From: Orychophragmus violaceus
Taxonomy: Eukaryota; Streptophyta; Magnoliopsida; Brassicales; Brassicaceae
Assembly (NCBI GenBank): GCA_030180135.1
Contig: CM058239.1
Coordinates: forward strand, 64,673,823-64,737,822
Direction: 5' to 3'
DNA: 64,000 bases
Below the pieces are notes generated by a model. That model was not told the origin of the DNA. It was given only the letters and a program-made list of their open reading frames with translations, and searched no databases. Positions 32,383 to 42,157 of this stretch are shown here, piece by piece. Numbering within the stretch: position 1 is the first letter of the stretch; every line of letters starts with the position of its first letter. Made by a program: the position numbers and the translations under genes.

Positions 32383-35300
32383 TTCCCACCCTCTTCAGAA
32401 GGTTTTGTCCTCAAAACTGGATCATCTGCAACATATGGAGACAAATCAGTCACATTGAAGCTATGTGAAATATTGAGCTCACCCGGGAGTTCTAGCTTGT
32501 AGGCGTTGTTGTTGATTCGTTCTAGAACTTTGAAGGGGCCATCTCCCCTAGGCGCCAGCTTCGAGCTTCTCTTCTGTGGAAACCTCTCAGGTCTCATGTG
32601 GAGCCAAACCCACTCTCCTGGCTCAAAGACTAACTCCTTGCGGCCCTTGTCTGCTCGCCTCTTGTACTCTTCAGTCTTCTTAAGAATGTTGTCTCTTGCT
32701 TTCTGGTGTAGCTTCTTAACAAACTCTCCTTTCCTGAGACCATCTAGATTAACTTGCTCAACTTGGGGAATTGGCGACAAATCAAGAGGTGTTAGTGGAT
32801 TAAAACCATACACAGTTTCAAATGGAGACATTTTAGTAGCAGAATGTGTAGCATGGTTATAGGCAAACTCAATGAAAGGCAAACAATCTAACCATGTGTT
32901 TAAGTTCCTGCCAAGAGTTACCCTAAGTAAAGTAGATAAGGTACGGTTTACCACTTCGGTTTGTCCATCCGTTTGAGGGTGGCAGGTTGTGGAGAATAGG
33001 AGTTTTGTTCCGAGCTTCTTCCACAATGTCTTCCAGAAATGGCTCAAGAATTTTGTGTCTCGGTCAGATACTATGGTCCTTGGTATACCATGTAAACGCA
33101 CCACCTCTTTGAAGAATAGATCAGCAACTTGTGTGGCATCATTGGTTTTGTCACATGGAATGAAGTGAGCCATCTTAGAAAATCGATCCACAACAACAAA
33201 GACAGAGTCTTTGTGTTTGATCTTAGGAAACCCTAGCACAAAGTCCATAGAAATATCCACCCATGGTGCGTTAGGAATAGGTAAAGGTAGATAAAGTCCA
33301 TGAGGGTGTAACCTGGATTTTGCTTTGTGACAAGTTACACATCTTGCACAATGCCTCTCAACGTCTCTCTTGAGGTGCGGCCAGAAGAAGTGATCAGCCA
33401 CCACAGCTAGTGTCTTGTCCACTCCAAAATGGCCCATAAGACCACCTCCATGCGCCTCCTTAAGCAGTAGCTCACGCATTGAGCATTGAGGAATGCACAG
33501 CCTCTTGTCTCGGAATAGGAACCCTTCTTGAAGATAGTAGGATCCGAATGCTCCTCTTCCACAGGCTTGGTAAGCCTCTCCTAGTTCTGGATCATCTTTA
33601 TATAGATCCTTGATGTGTTCAAATCCTAAAACCTTAGCCTCCATGGTAGCTATCAGGGCATGCCTTCTTGACAAGGCATCAGCTACCACATTCTCCTTTC
33701 CCTTCTTGTACTTGATTACATAGGGAAATGTCTCTACAAACTCCAACCACTTAGCATGTCTCCTCTTGAGTGAAGTCTGACCTCGCAGGTGCTTAAGTGT
33801 CTCGTGATCAGTATGGATGATGAATTCCTTGGATAACAAGTAATGCTGCCATGTCTCTAGTGCTCGCACCAATGCATACAATTCTTTGTCGTAGGTTGGG
33901 TAATTCAAAGAGGCACCACTGAGCTTTTCACTGAAGAAGGCCACTGGTTTCTTCCTCTGGTGTAACACAGCTCCAATCCCTATGCCAGACGCATCACACT
34001 CTACTTCAAACACTTCTTCAAAATCGGGTAAGGCCAGAACCGGCGCCTGTGTAAGCCTTTCTTTGAGCAGTTTGAAGGCTGATTCTTGCGCTGGACCCCA
34101 TGAGAATGGCACATTCTTCTTTTTCACGGCGGTAAGAGGTGAGGCCACCGTACTGAAGTCCCTCACAAACCTCCTATAGAAGCTAGCTAAGCCATGAAAA
34201 CTCCTTACATGACCGACGGTTGTTGGTGTAGGCCACTCACGGATGGCTTTGACCTTCTCCTCGTCCACTTGTAGTCCCTGTTCACTTACTACAAAGCCTA
34301 AGAAAACAAGCTTGTTAGTACAGAAGGTGCACTTCTTTAGGTTAGCATAAAGGCCTTCCTTCCGAAGTGATTTGAGCACTAGTTCAAGATGCGAGATATG
34401 ATCATCTAGGTTCTTACTATATATAAGTATGTCGTCGAAATAGACAACTACAAATTTACTTATGTAAGCACGAAGAACCTGGTTCATGAGTCGCATGAAT
34501 GTACTTGGGGCATTAGTTAAACCAAAAGGCATAACCAGCCACTCATACAATCCTTGCTTTGTCTTGAATGCGGTTTTCCACTCATCTCCTTCTCGCATCC
34601 TAACTTGATGGTAACCACTCTTCAAGTCCACCTTTGAGAAAATGGTAGAACCACTTAGCTCATCCAGCATGTCGTCTAAGCGGGGGATAGGGTGCCTGTA
34701 TTTGATCGTGATGTTGTTGATTGCACGGCAGTCCACACACATCCTCCATGATCCATCCTTCTTGGGTACTAAGAGTACTGGCACAGCACAAGGGCTGAGG
34801 CTCTCCCTAATGTACCCTCGGTCCATGAGGTCTCTCACTTGCCTCTCGAGCTCCTTAGTCTCCTCCGGGTTCATCCTGTATGCTGGCTTGTTAGGTAAGG
34901 CTGCGCCAGGGACAAGATCGATTCGGTGTTCAATCCCACGGATTGGAGGTAAGCCAGGCGGAAGCTCTTCAGGGAAGATGTCTTGAAACCTGTCTAACAC
35001 AGCCTGTACTCCTGTGGGTAACACAAGCTCACCTGAACCTGAACTTAAACACTCCTTAAACAACATCAGTAGCACAGTGCGCTTGGCACTAAGAGTTTTA
35101 CAAATAGCCCCACGAGATATATAGAGACTGGATTTGCTAGACTCAACTTCCTTGCTCATATGTACTTGTAAATCATGTACCTCAGTTGGTGTAAGAGGTG
35201 CAAGAGTGAACTTACGATCCTTGTGTAAGAAGGTGTACTGGTTAGTACGCCCATTATGACTTGTGGCTCGGTCATACTGCCACGGTCGGCCAAGCAAGAG

Positions 35301-36836
35301 ATGTCCAGCTTGCATGGGTACCACATCACAAGTAACTTGGTCTTGGTACTTCCCCACACTGAATGGAACAATGACTTGCTCCGAAATCTTCAGCTCTGTC
35401 TCATCATTGAGCCATCTCAGCCTGTATGGTCTTGGATGCTTGGTCTTAATAAGACCTAACCTGTCTACCATATGCTTGCTAGCCACGTTAGTGCATGAAC
35501 CTCCATCAATGATCAGATTACATACCTTGTCTTTGACAGTGCATCTAGTGTGGAAGATGTTTTCCCTTTGAGCTGCCTCAGGGTTGATCATGACACTTAA
35601 CATCCTCCTGGTCACAAGCAACTCTCCAACGTCAGGGTATGCAAGCTCTTCTTCTGGTTCGTTTGGATCATCCTCAAGCTCATCTTGTGATTCATACTCC
35701 CCATCGTTGTGGATAATCATTACTCTCTGGTTTGGGCACTCTCTAGCCATGTGTCCCCTGCCTTGACACTTAAAACAAGTGATGTCACGAGTTCTCTGAT
35801 TAGTGCTAGGGAACTTACCTTGTTCTGGCCGGTTGGACTTGGGAGCCTCGGCTGTTTTGCCTTTGAACCGTGAGTCAATCTCCACGGTCTTCCCCTTCTC
35901 AAATGGTCTCGAGCTACTTGCAGCCCACGGTTGTGTTGGTTTGCTGCGGCTTGTCATGGCTGTCTTTCGCTTGATCTGTTGTTCCACTTGGACAGCAAGA
36001 TGCAACAACTCATGTAGCCCACCATACTGAGCTCTCTCCACCTTCCTAGCAATGCGTTCTTGTAGACCATCAATGAACTGTGCCATAAGAGCTTCCTCGG
36101 ATTCTTCTAACTCCAGCGAGTTCATGAGCTTCTCGAACTCCTCAAAATACTCATCCACACTTCTTGTACCCTGTGACAACTTACGGAACCGCTTTTGTAA
36201 GTCTCTATGATAATGTTCAGGGACATACCTAAGTCGTAGAAGGTATTTCATGTCACTCCAAGTGGCTACTGCTCCAAAGCGTTGCCTTCTCCTCTCAGCT
36301 ACAGTTCTGTCCCACCAAGCTAACGCGTTCTCAGTGAGTTGTGCAGTATCAACAGCAATCTTCTTGCGTTCTCCATAGCCATAACACTCAAAGATATGCT
36401 CCAGCCTTCTTTCCCAGTCCATGTACGCTTCTGGGTCTGACTTTCCTGCAAAAAGTGGAGGGGTTACTTTGATATCACGGTTTGTTTCTCTAGCTTCACC
36501 TTCCCGGGCTGGGTTCCTCCATAAAGGATCTTGACGCCTTGGCTGTGGACGCCTAAAGGGGTCAGGCGGTTGCCTATCCTCCTCTAAGTCGGGCATATCA
36601 TCATCTTCATCTCCAGCTTGATATCTTGGTGGTATAGGTGCTCCTCGGATTGGTCCTCTCCTCGGTGGAGCTTCTATGCGTCCTATACGCTCACCAAACT
36701 CTTGGCGCATTGTGCCAACTTGCTGGTTTATGTTACTCATCTCTTCTCTAATAGCAGTCATCATTTGTATGATAGGATCAACGGGCTGTCTTCCTTCATC
36801 TCCCATGGTGTCTATCCTTGTTGTTAATCGGTTCAA
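32022..36836 (-). CDS. Ty3-G Gag-Pol polyprotein (1604 codons)
   Basis: Full retrotransposon polyprotein. The true start is probably Met11 (MGDEGR, codon at 36804-36806), which matches MGEEAG in Ty3-B. Order: Gag 11-350 (capsid block YHRDLQKRFRKLSQG, 209-223); zinc knuckle C354-C357-H362-C367; protease with active site D444-G445-G446; reverse transcriptase with D737 and YFDD (D801, D802); RNase H with D948, E985 and D1010; integrase with H1129, H1136, C1166 and C1169, then the D1198, D1258, E1294 triad with 35 residues between the last two; C-terminal WLHMRPERFP and FKVLERINNNAYKLEL (1412-1450). Residues 1486-1604 lie in the 3' LTR and end in a 12-residue repeat. No canonical chromodomain is evident after the integrase. 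Confidence 0.97.
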   Translation of the reverse strand: MNRLTTRIDTMGDEGRQPVDPIIQMMTAIREEMSNINQQVGTMRQEFGERIGRIEAPPRRGPIRGAPIPPRYQAGDEDDDMPDLEEDRQPPDPFRRPQPRRQDPLWRNPAREGEARETNRDIKVTPPLFAGKSDPEAYMDWERRLEHIFECYGYGERKKIAVDTAQLTENALAWWDRTVAERRRQRFGAVATWSDMKYLLRLRYVPEHYHRDLQKRFRKLSQGTRSVDEYFEEFEKLMNSLELEESEEALMAQFIDGLQERIARKVERAQYGGLHELLHLAVQVEQQIKRKTAMTSRSKPTQPWAASSSRPFEKGKTVEIDSRFKGKTAEAPKSNRPEQGKFPSTNQRTRDITCFKCQGRGHMARECPNQRVMIIHNDGEYESQDELEDDPNEPEEELAYPDVGELLVTRRMLSVMINPEAAQRENIFHTRCTVKDKVCNLIIDGGSCTNVASKHMVDRLGLIKTKHPRPYRLRWLNDETELKISEQVIVPFSVGKYQDQVTCDVVPMQAGHLLLGRPWQYDRATSHNGRTNQYTFLHKDRKFTLAPLTPTEVHDLQVHMSKEVESSKSSLYISRGAICKTLSAKRTVLLMLFKECLSSGSGELVLPTGVQAVLDRFQDIFPEELPPGLPPIRGIEHRIDLVPGAALPNKPAYRMNPEETKELERQVRDLMDRGYIRESLSPCAVPVLLVPKKDGSWRMCVDCRAINNITIKYRHPIPRLDDMLDELSGSTIFSKVDLKSGYHQVRMREGDEWKTAFKTKQGLYEWLVMPFGLTNAPSTFMRLMNQVLRAYISKFVVVYFDDILIYSKNLDDHISHLELVLKSLRKEGLYANLKKCTFCTNKLVFLGFVVSEQGLQVDEEKVKAIREWPTPTTVGHVRSFHGLASFYRRFVRDFSTVASPLTAVKKKNVPFSWGPAQESAFKLLKERLTQAPVLALPDFEEVFEVECDASGIGIGAVLHQRKKPVAFFSEKLSGASLNYPTYDKELYALVRALETWQHYLLSKEFIIHTDHETLKHLRGQTSLKRRHAKWLEFVETFPYVIKYKKGKENVVADALSRRHALIATMEAKVLGFEHIKDLYKDDPELGEAYQACGRGAFGSYYLQEGFLFRDKRLCIPQCSMRELLLKEAHGGGLMGHFGVDKTLAVVADHFFWPHLKRDVERHCARCVTCHKAKSRLHPHGLYLPLPIPNAPWVDISMDFVLGFPKIKHKDSVFVVVDRFSKMAHFIPCDKTNDATQVADLFFKEVVRLHGIPRTIVSDRDTKFLSHFWKTLWKKLGTKLLFSTTCHPQTDGQTEVVNRTLSTLLRVTLGRNLNTWLDCLPFIEFAYNHATHSATKMSPFETVYGFNPLTPLDLSPIPQVEQVNLDGLRKGEFVKKLHQKARDNILKKTEEYKRRADKGRKELVFEPGEWVWLHMRPERFPQKRSSKLAPRGDGPFKVLERINNNAYKLELPGELNISHSFNVTDLSPYVADDPVLRTKPSEEGGNDEDIQLSTHPQAIPEVKEAPMTRSRTRRLREGFNTAVENLMNSMELGDYLKNEPKKLEAIEDLGCVNNTDNTGDLDCVSDVDNTGGVDCVSNKEAGPSTRLGEPWAGLCQVLTIRLGPC
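32107..32206 (-). repeat. 36-bp tandem repeat in the Pol tail of Ty3-G
   Basis: About two and a half imperfect 36-base units coding for L.CVNNTDNTGD, LDCVSDVDNTGG, VDCVSNKE. Their plus-strand form is CTTACACAGTCCA....CTCCTGTGTT. The same array is in the other LTR at 37913-38012. The 12-residue period keeps the frame. Confidence 0.8.
32383..32396 (-). promoter_or_regulatory. Polypurine tract of Ty3-G, inside the coding frame
   Basis: Minus strand GAAGAGGGTGGGAA directly before the 3' LTR start TGATGAGG. It is read in frame as EEGGN (residues 1481-1485), the last codon being shared with the LTR. Tract and protein are therefore constrained together. Confidence 0.9.
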
Positions 36837-37221
36837 TTTGCACTCAACAAAAACAACAAGATGTCACGGTACCACAGAATAGATAGTTGTGTAAAACAAA
36901 AGAACAGAGACAGGGTTGTGTAACACAAGACGAATTTCAGTGCAATCGACAGAATTGGAAAATTGACAATTTTTTTGGGTTTTATGAATAATAACTAGCA
37001 AGATAGAACCAAAAACAGGAAATCTACTAATTCTCAAAAAGAAATTCGACCAGGAAACTAAGAACAAGATTTTTATGGGGTTTTCTTATGACTTAGACAA
37101 AAACATAAACTAGAACAAAGCAACAAACCTAATTTTTTTTTTGGATTTTTAGATTTAATCAAAGCAATAACAAGACAAAACAAAAGAGATAAGAGATAGA
37201 AAACCAAAGGTAGGAACCTTT
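36837..37221 (-). other. Ty3-G leader, non-coding
   Basis: Untranslated leader of about 385 bases between primer site and first Met, A/T-rich, no feature beyond homopolymer runs (T10 near 37130). Confidence 0.8.
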
Positions 37222-37236
37222 GGCTCTGATACCAGA
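37222..37236 (-). promoter_or_regulatory. Primer binding site of Ty3-G (Met-tRNA type)
   Basis: The minus strand leaves the 5' LTR with TCT, then GGTATCAGAGCC. It matches the usual initiator-methionine tRNA complement and is the same arrangement as Ty3-N (57146-57159). Confidence 0.92.
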
Positions 37237-38188
37237 TGATGTAAGACTCAGATGGACAGAGCCTCACTCGATGGTTGATGGAAGAAACAGGTTGGCTATG
37301 TCGCTCTCTCCTGTTACTCAAGGGATGGTCGTGTGTAAGAGATGGGATCGAACAGGCTGGCTTTGACGCTCTCTCCTGTTGAATCAGTTGATGATAAGGC
37401 TGGTGGATCGAAGGCACCACAGAGATGATGAACGGATCTCTGATACTGCACAAACACTTGTCTTCTTTGTGAATCACACACAAGGAACAACAAGCAAAAC
37501 GAGAACAAGCGGTGGCTGTTCAAGAAAAGGCGAAAATCGCTTAAGGGTTTATTGATAATTCAAAAGGTATCTAACACAATGATACAAAGTTGTTTAAGTA
37601 CAAAAACAAAGAAGAACAAAAAGGAAAATCAAATATCTCGGCCTTGAATGAGAGATAGCCGAGTTACACAGAAAAGGAAAGTGTGTAATTCCTTCCTTGG
37701 CGGCCAAGCCTTGAGTTATGGTGTGGGTGGGCCGACTTGCCTCATTAAAAACCTTGGGAGTAAAACCTCTTTGGGATAAAACCACCCAAGGGAAAAAGAG
37801 TGCAAGAGAGTCCACCAACTCTCGGACTTAGCATGGGCCGAGCCGGATGGTAAGGACTTGGCATAGTCCGGCCCATGGTTCCCCTAGACGCGTAGAAGGT
37901 CCAGCTTCCTTGTTGCTTACACAGTCCACGCCTCCTGTGTTGTCTACGTCGCTTACACAGTCCAAATCTCCTGTGTTATCCGTATTGTTTACACAGCCCA
38001 AGTCTTCTATCGCCTCTAGCTTCTTGGGCTCGTTCTTGAGGTAGTCTCCAAGTTCCATTGAGTTCATGAGGTTCTCTACTGCAGTGTTGAATCCTTCCCT
38101 GAGCCTCCTTGTCCTAGATCGAGTCATTGGAGCTTCCTTGACCTCAGGAATGGCTTGTGGATGGGTGCTTAGCTGGATGTCCTCATCA
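37237..38188 (-). repeat. 5' LTR of Ty3-G (952 bp)
   Basis: Same length and same ORF translations as 31431-32382. Provides the promoter and the transcription start of the element. Right duplication copy GACAA at 38189-38193. Confidence 0.96.
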
Positions 38189-38208
38189 GACAAGTACATA
38201 ATATACAA
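37828..38208 (-). pseudogene. 5'-LTR copy of the Ty3-G Pol tail
   Basis: 126-codon frame: seven residues from flanking DNA (MYIMYLS) then the tail from DEDIQL to the stop, identical to residues 1487-1604 of the polyprotein. It is an automatic consequence of coding sequence inside the LTR and would be a Pol tail without Pol. Confidence 0.85.
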
Positions 38209-39239
38209 AATACCATGTTACCAAGGCACTGAAATCTACTATGGTGGTCCTAATGTCATGCTTCCACTACCCGGTCTCCCACTAAGGCTTCCTGCAAACT
38301 AAAAAAGTTGGGTGAGTAAGCTAATTTTTCCCAGTGAGTTGGCTCACACTACAAAGGCTTAACCCAAACCAGGACAACCAAAAAATAACAATCAATAAAC
38401 AACCCAAAAATAACAGCTAATCTACTCATGTGGTCCTAACGTTCTGCTTCCACTACCCGGTCTCCCTCTTAGGCTTCCTACAAAACAAAAGAGTTGGGTG
38501 AGTAAGCTAATCTTTTCCAGTGAGTTGGCTCCCACTATAAAGGCTTAACCCAAACCAAGACAACCTAAAAATAACAATCAATAGCCGAAGTAACATAAAA
38601 AAACACAAACCGATTACATGTTACCTCCCGTGAGATTACACGCAACAGCTTAAACAAACACACAACATAAAGCTGAAAATCGAGAACACTGCTGCACATG
38701 CCCTCGTTTAGACTCGATCTAAATATAAAACGCAAATCTAACTATTTTCAACAGAATGGGCCCCTAATGAAAACTCGTTAATCTTCCTCAGGGATACTTA
38801 GCTACCTATAGCTTGAACCTCCCACGACTCCTTGACATAAACAAAAAGTCATACGAATAGGAAACCATTATGTGTCCATCGAGATGCGGTGACTCGGACT
38901 ACCAGTAGATAACCAAGTTTCCATGAGGCCCGGCACTAGGATATGACCTTGTCACTCTGAGCCCCACACCTACCGGTGTCATCCGCGTAGGTTAATGCCT
39001 AGCTAAAACAACTACCCGAGGATACGTGAACTGGCCGGAATCTCTTGAGGATCCAATCGGGAAGGAAGTACCGGAACGCCACATACACATGATTCGCGGG
39101 ATCTAACAAACCCTTAAACTTGAAATGGATATTTATATCCTATCCGATTTATTTATATTTCTTTATTTAATTATCCTAATCCGCCCTGAGTCCATTTTTA
39201 AAGGCTCATTCCTACGAACTCTAGGGTTTAAGTGTTCCC
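38194..39239 (-). repeat. LTR H, first piece (old Ty3 element)
   Basis: Part of a long LTR of a minus-strand element; the other pieces lie at 41079-41884 and 54321-54599, separated by CACTA-I and CACTA-J. It is assigned to LTR H by continuity across the CACTA duplications (CGA at 39240-39242 and 41076-41078). No gene. It contains a tandem duplication at 38245-38584. The left LTR border is not identified and may lie left of Ty3-G. Confidence 0.6.
38245..38584. repeat. 186-bp-period tandem duplication
   Basis: About 155 bases from TGGTCCTAA at 38245 recur at 38431 with roughly 90% identity by eye. Shared blocks are GCTTCCACTACCCGGTCTCC, AGTTGGGTGAGTAAGCTAAT, CCAGTGAGTTGGCTC and AAAGGCTTAACCCAAACCA. 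Confidence 0.85.
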
Positions 39240-39698
39240 CGACACTACAAGAAAACATGCTTTTTGCGACTCTAAGTTGCGACTGAATTTATAGTCGCTA
39301 AATTTTGCGACTACTTACCGACTAAGTTGCGACTGATTTTGCGACTAATATGGAAGAAACGCTCTTTAGTCGCTAAATTGCGACCACAAGTTATACGTCG
39401 CTAAATAGTCGCTATTTAGCGACTATATAGCGACTAAATTCGGCGGGTCGCTAAACCGTATTTTTTAGTCGCAAAAAGTCGATATAAAACACGTTTTTAA
39501 TGTTCTGAACCGGGTGTACCTAATTTGTAACTGATTTTGCGAATCAGTCGCAAAATTAGTCGCTAAATAGTCGCAAAAATTTATATATATACAAACATCG
39601 ATCAACAGGATTTCTCCTCAGCCACACATGAAGATTGCGATATTGTTCAGATAAAATTGAAAAAAAAAAAACCAGAGGAAAACGTTTTCTAAGTCAAA

Positions 39699-40027
39699 AT
39701 GTCAGGAGATTATAACTACACTAATGGTCGAGAGTGGATGTATAACTGGATCGATGCAGCTACGGGAAATTTCACGGCAGAATTCATGGAGGGGGTCGAT
39801 AATCAATCGATTCACATTACGCGACAGAGAAAATGATGTGCAATTTAGGCCTCCCATGTCATCCGATTGATGTTTGCTTCAACAATTGTATGATATTCTG
39901 GAAAGATGACGAAAGCTTAGATAAGTGTCGGTCTTGTAATTCACCAAGATGGAAGCCTAACGAGCAGCGCCGTAGGACCAATATACCATATAGCCGTATG
40001 TGGTATATGCCTATTGCTAAACCCTAA
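39699..40027 (+). pseudogene. CACTA transposase (TNP2/TNPD-like) N-terminal fragment
   Basis: 39699-39836 reads MSGDY... with REWMYNWIDA and FMEGV, the N-terminal signature of plant CACTA transposases (REWMY...FxxGV). After a frameshift and deletion, 39833-40017 reads LPCHPIDVCFNNCMIFWKDD, then CRSCNSPRWKP and IPYSRMWYMPIA, the zinc-ribbon block. Where relatives continue DRLKRLY the sequence changes to telomere-like repeats. The DDE catalytic part is missing. Confidence 0.85.
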
Positions 40028-40046
40028 ACCCTAAACCCTAAACCTT
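40018..40046. repeat. Telomere-type CCCTAAA repeats (about 3.5 units)
   Basis: (AAACCCT)n abuts the break in the transposase fragment. It could be filler DNA from double-strand break repair at the internal deletion, or chance simple sequence. Confidence 0.7.
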
Positions 40047-41078
40047 AAGATCCTGTGGTATAGAAAATTGGTGAAACTCTTACTCTGTTTGTGGTCTGAT
40101 TTGAGATTTGAATCTGGTAGACTTGGTAGTGTTCTGAACTTAAATTCGATAGAATTCTGTGATATGAGTTGGTAGTGTTCTGAACCTTTTTTCCTCACAT
40201 TGTTATGTTATGATATGAGTTGCTTCCTCACCCTGTTTTAAAGTACTGAGAAAACTTTAGTGATAGACAACATATTATGTTTATGTCAGTATATAGACAC
40301 GGTTCAGTAACATATCATGTTAGTGATGTTAGTGATATGAGTTGGTCTGATTTTTGTTTTCTTCTTCTGATCTGATATCTCTTTACTCTGTCTGATTTTC
40401 ATTGCAGGCAAGTGCTTGTTTTTTTTTTTTTTTGTAATGCTTCGATTGAGGAAAGAGGTGCAAGGATTGAGAAATGAAATATGGAGAAAGAAGAGCTGGA
40501 AAATGTGTATGAATTCAAGTATAAATTGTATGTATTGTAAACATAATATGTTTAATATACATTTTGTTTAGTTAATTTTTTTTGTGGATTAGCATATAAA
40601 TAGTATACTAATTAATATTTAATATAAATTTTGTTTGTGGATTAGCATATAACTAGTATATTAATTAATATTTAATTATTATCTAATTAGTATATATCAA
40701 AATTAATATTAATTTTATTATTATTATTATTAGTAGTCGCTAATCAGTCGCTAAAACGTCGCTAAATTTGTCGCTTTGTAGTCGTAAAGGAGTTGCTAAT
40801 TTAGCGATAACGAAGCGACTGCTTGTTTAGCGACTACTGTGCGACTACAATACATGCGCTAATTTAGTAATTAGCGACTAATATAGCGACTAATATTCAC
40901 AAAATATATATAGTCGCTAAATAGTCACAATTTAGCGACTAATATAGCGACTAATAGAATTAGCGACCACAGATTCACGACTAATACAATTAGTCGCTAC
41001 TGGGTCGCAAAATATAATATAGCGACAGATTTGCGAATATATACGCAGTCGCAAAAAGCATGTTTTTTTGTAGTGCGA

Positions 41079-41884
41079 TCTATATGCAGACTCTATCTAA
41101 CCTAATGAAACAATCAATAAAGCATCACTAACTCACAGTGATTTCGGCTGAAAGGTGAATGTGACCGGAACGTCTCTCGACCAACCCCGACCCGAAACCT
41201 CGATTCCAATTCCCGACAATTCTTTGATGAATCCAAACTCAACCCTTTCCGCTACCGACAAATCTAACTCTATCTAGCTTTTTCTAAATAAGAAGAAATA
41301 CGCGTTTATCAAAAAAGTTATTAGTCTGAAAATCCGTTTCTGATTCTCAGGAATATCCTGGCGAAAAATCTTTCTTTTCCCGTTTTTTTTATTATTTTTC
41401 TTTTTTTTTTCTTTTTTCCTTCTTTTCTCTGTCTACTTCTCTACTTCTGTATCTCTTCTCTTTGTCTCCCTCTTTCTCTCATTCTCTTTCTCCTCTTCTC
41501 TCCTTCTCTTCTCTCGTTGATGTTGAAAAAGTGGAAGAAGTAGCCATCCTTATATAATATTGAAAAGCCAATCACCTTTGTCCACTCGGCTTCTCTCCTT
41601 GTTTCACGCAACAACAAACTATGAAGAGATTAATTGTATTACACGTAACTAAGCAATGTACAATGGGGATTCATTGTATACATCTTCCTTCTAATTTAAT
41701 CACATGACCAAACCAATAAACAAACCAGTTCAATGCATTCTTGTTCCTCCTTTTTCCACGTAAAACACAAGAGGACAACAAGTTCAATGTACCTCTTCTC
41801 TTCCTTGTTTCACACGCAAGTCTTCCTATTTTTCAACAAAAATAATTTTTTTTTTATCTCTGACTTGTTCACCAAGTCTTCTCC
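41079..41884 (-). repeat. LTR H, second piece
   Basis: Between CACTA-I and CACTA-J. It includes a long pyrimidine-rich tract (about 41370-41520, TCT/TTTC runs). No gene; the ORF at 41733-42017 crosses the CACTA border and is meaningless. Confidence 0.55.
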
Positions 41885-42157
41885 AATCACTACAAGAAAA
41901 TTGGGCCATAGCAATGGATTTTTTCGTAGCTATGGCCCAATTTCTGTAGCTATTTTTTATTTAGCTACGGATAGCTACGACTCTAAACCCCGTCTAAACG
42001 CTCGTAGCTATTCATAATTCGTAGCTATTCGTAGCAACGTCTCTGTAGAATAGCCACGAACGTATCCATAGCTAATAGTTACAAATAGCTACAACCCTTA
42101 TTCGTAGCTATATTAGCTACGATTGGCTACGACAACCGTTCGTAGTTTTAGCTATGA

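Larger units (their letters stand above)
31431..38188 (-). mobile_element. Ty3-G, intact young Ty3 (CRM-like) retrotransposon
   Basis: 6758 bp with two 952-bp LTRs (31431-32382, 37237-38188) that look identical wherever I compared them, a perfect GACAA duplication (31426-31430, 38189-38193), a methionine-tRNA primer site and an uninterrupted 1604-codon gag-pol. All catalytic residues are present. Equal LTRs and an open frame indicate a recent, possibly still competent insertion. The clade is tentative: the absence of a clear canonical chromodomain and a Pol ending inside the 3' LTR suggest the CRM group of chromoviruses. Confidence 0.96.
39243..41075 (+). mobile_element. CACTA-I, non-autonomous CACTA transposon (1833 bp)
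   Basis: Ends are CACTACAAGAAAACATGC and, inverted, GCATGTTTTTTTGTAGTG, flanked by a 3-bp duplication CGA (39240-39242, 41076-41078), the hallmark of CACTA (En/Spm) elements. The terminal 29 bases are inverted repeats. Both ends are packed with TTAGCGACTA-type words in both orientations (39265-39590, 40735-41060), probably the transposase binding region. Only a transposase fragment remains inside, so it depends on a helper. Confidence 0.95.
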
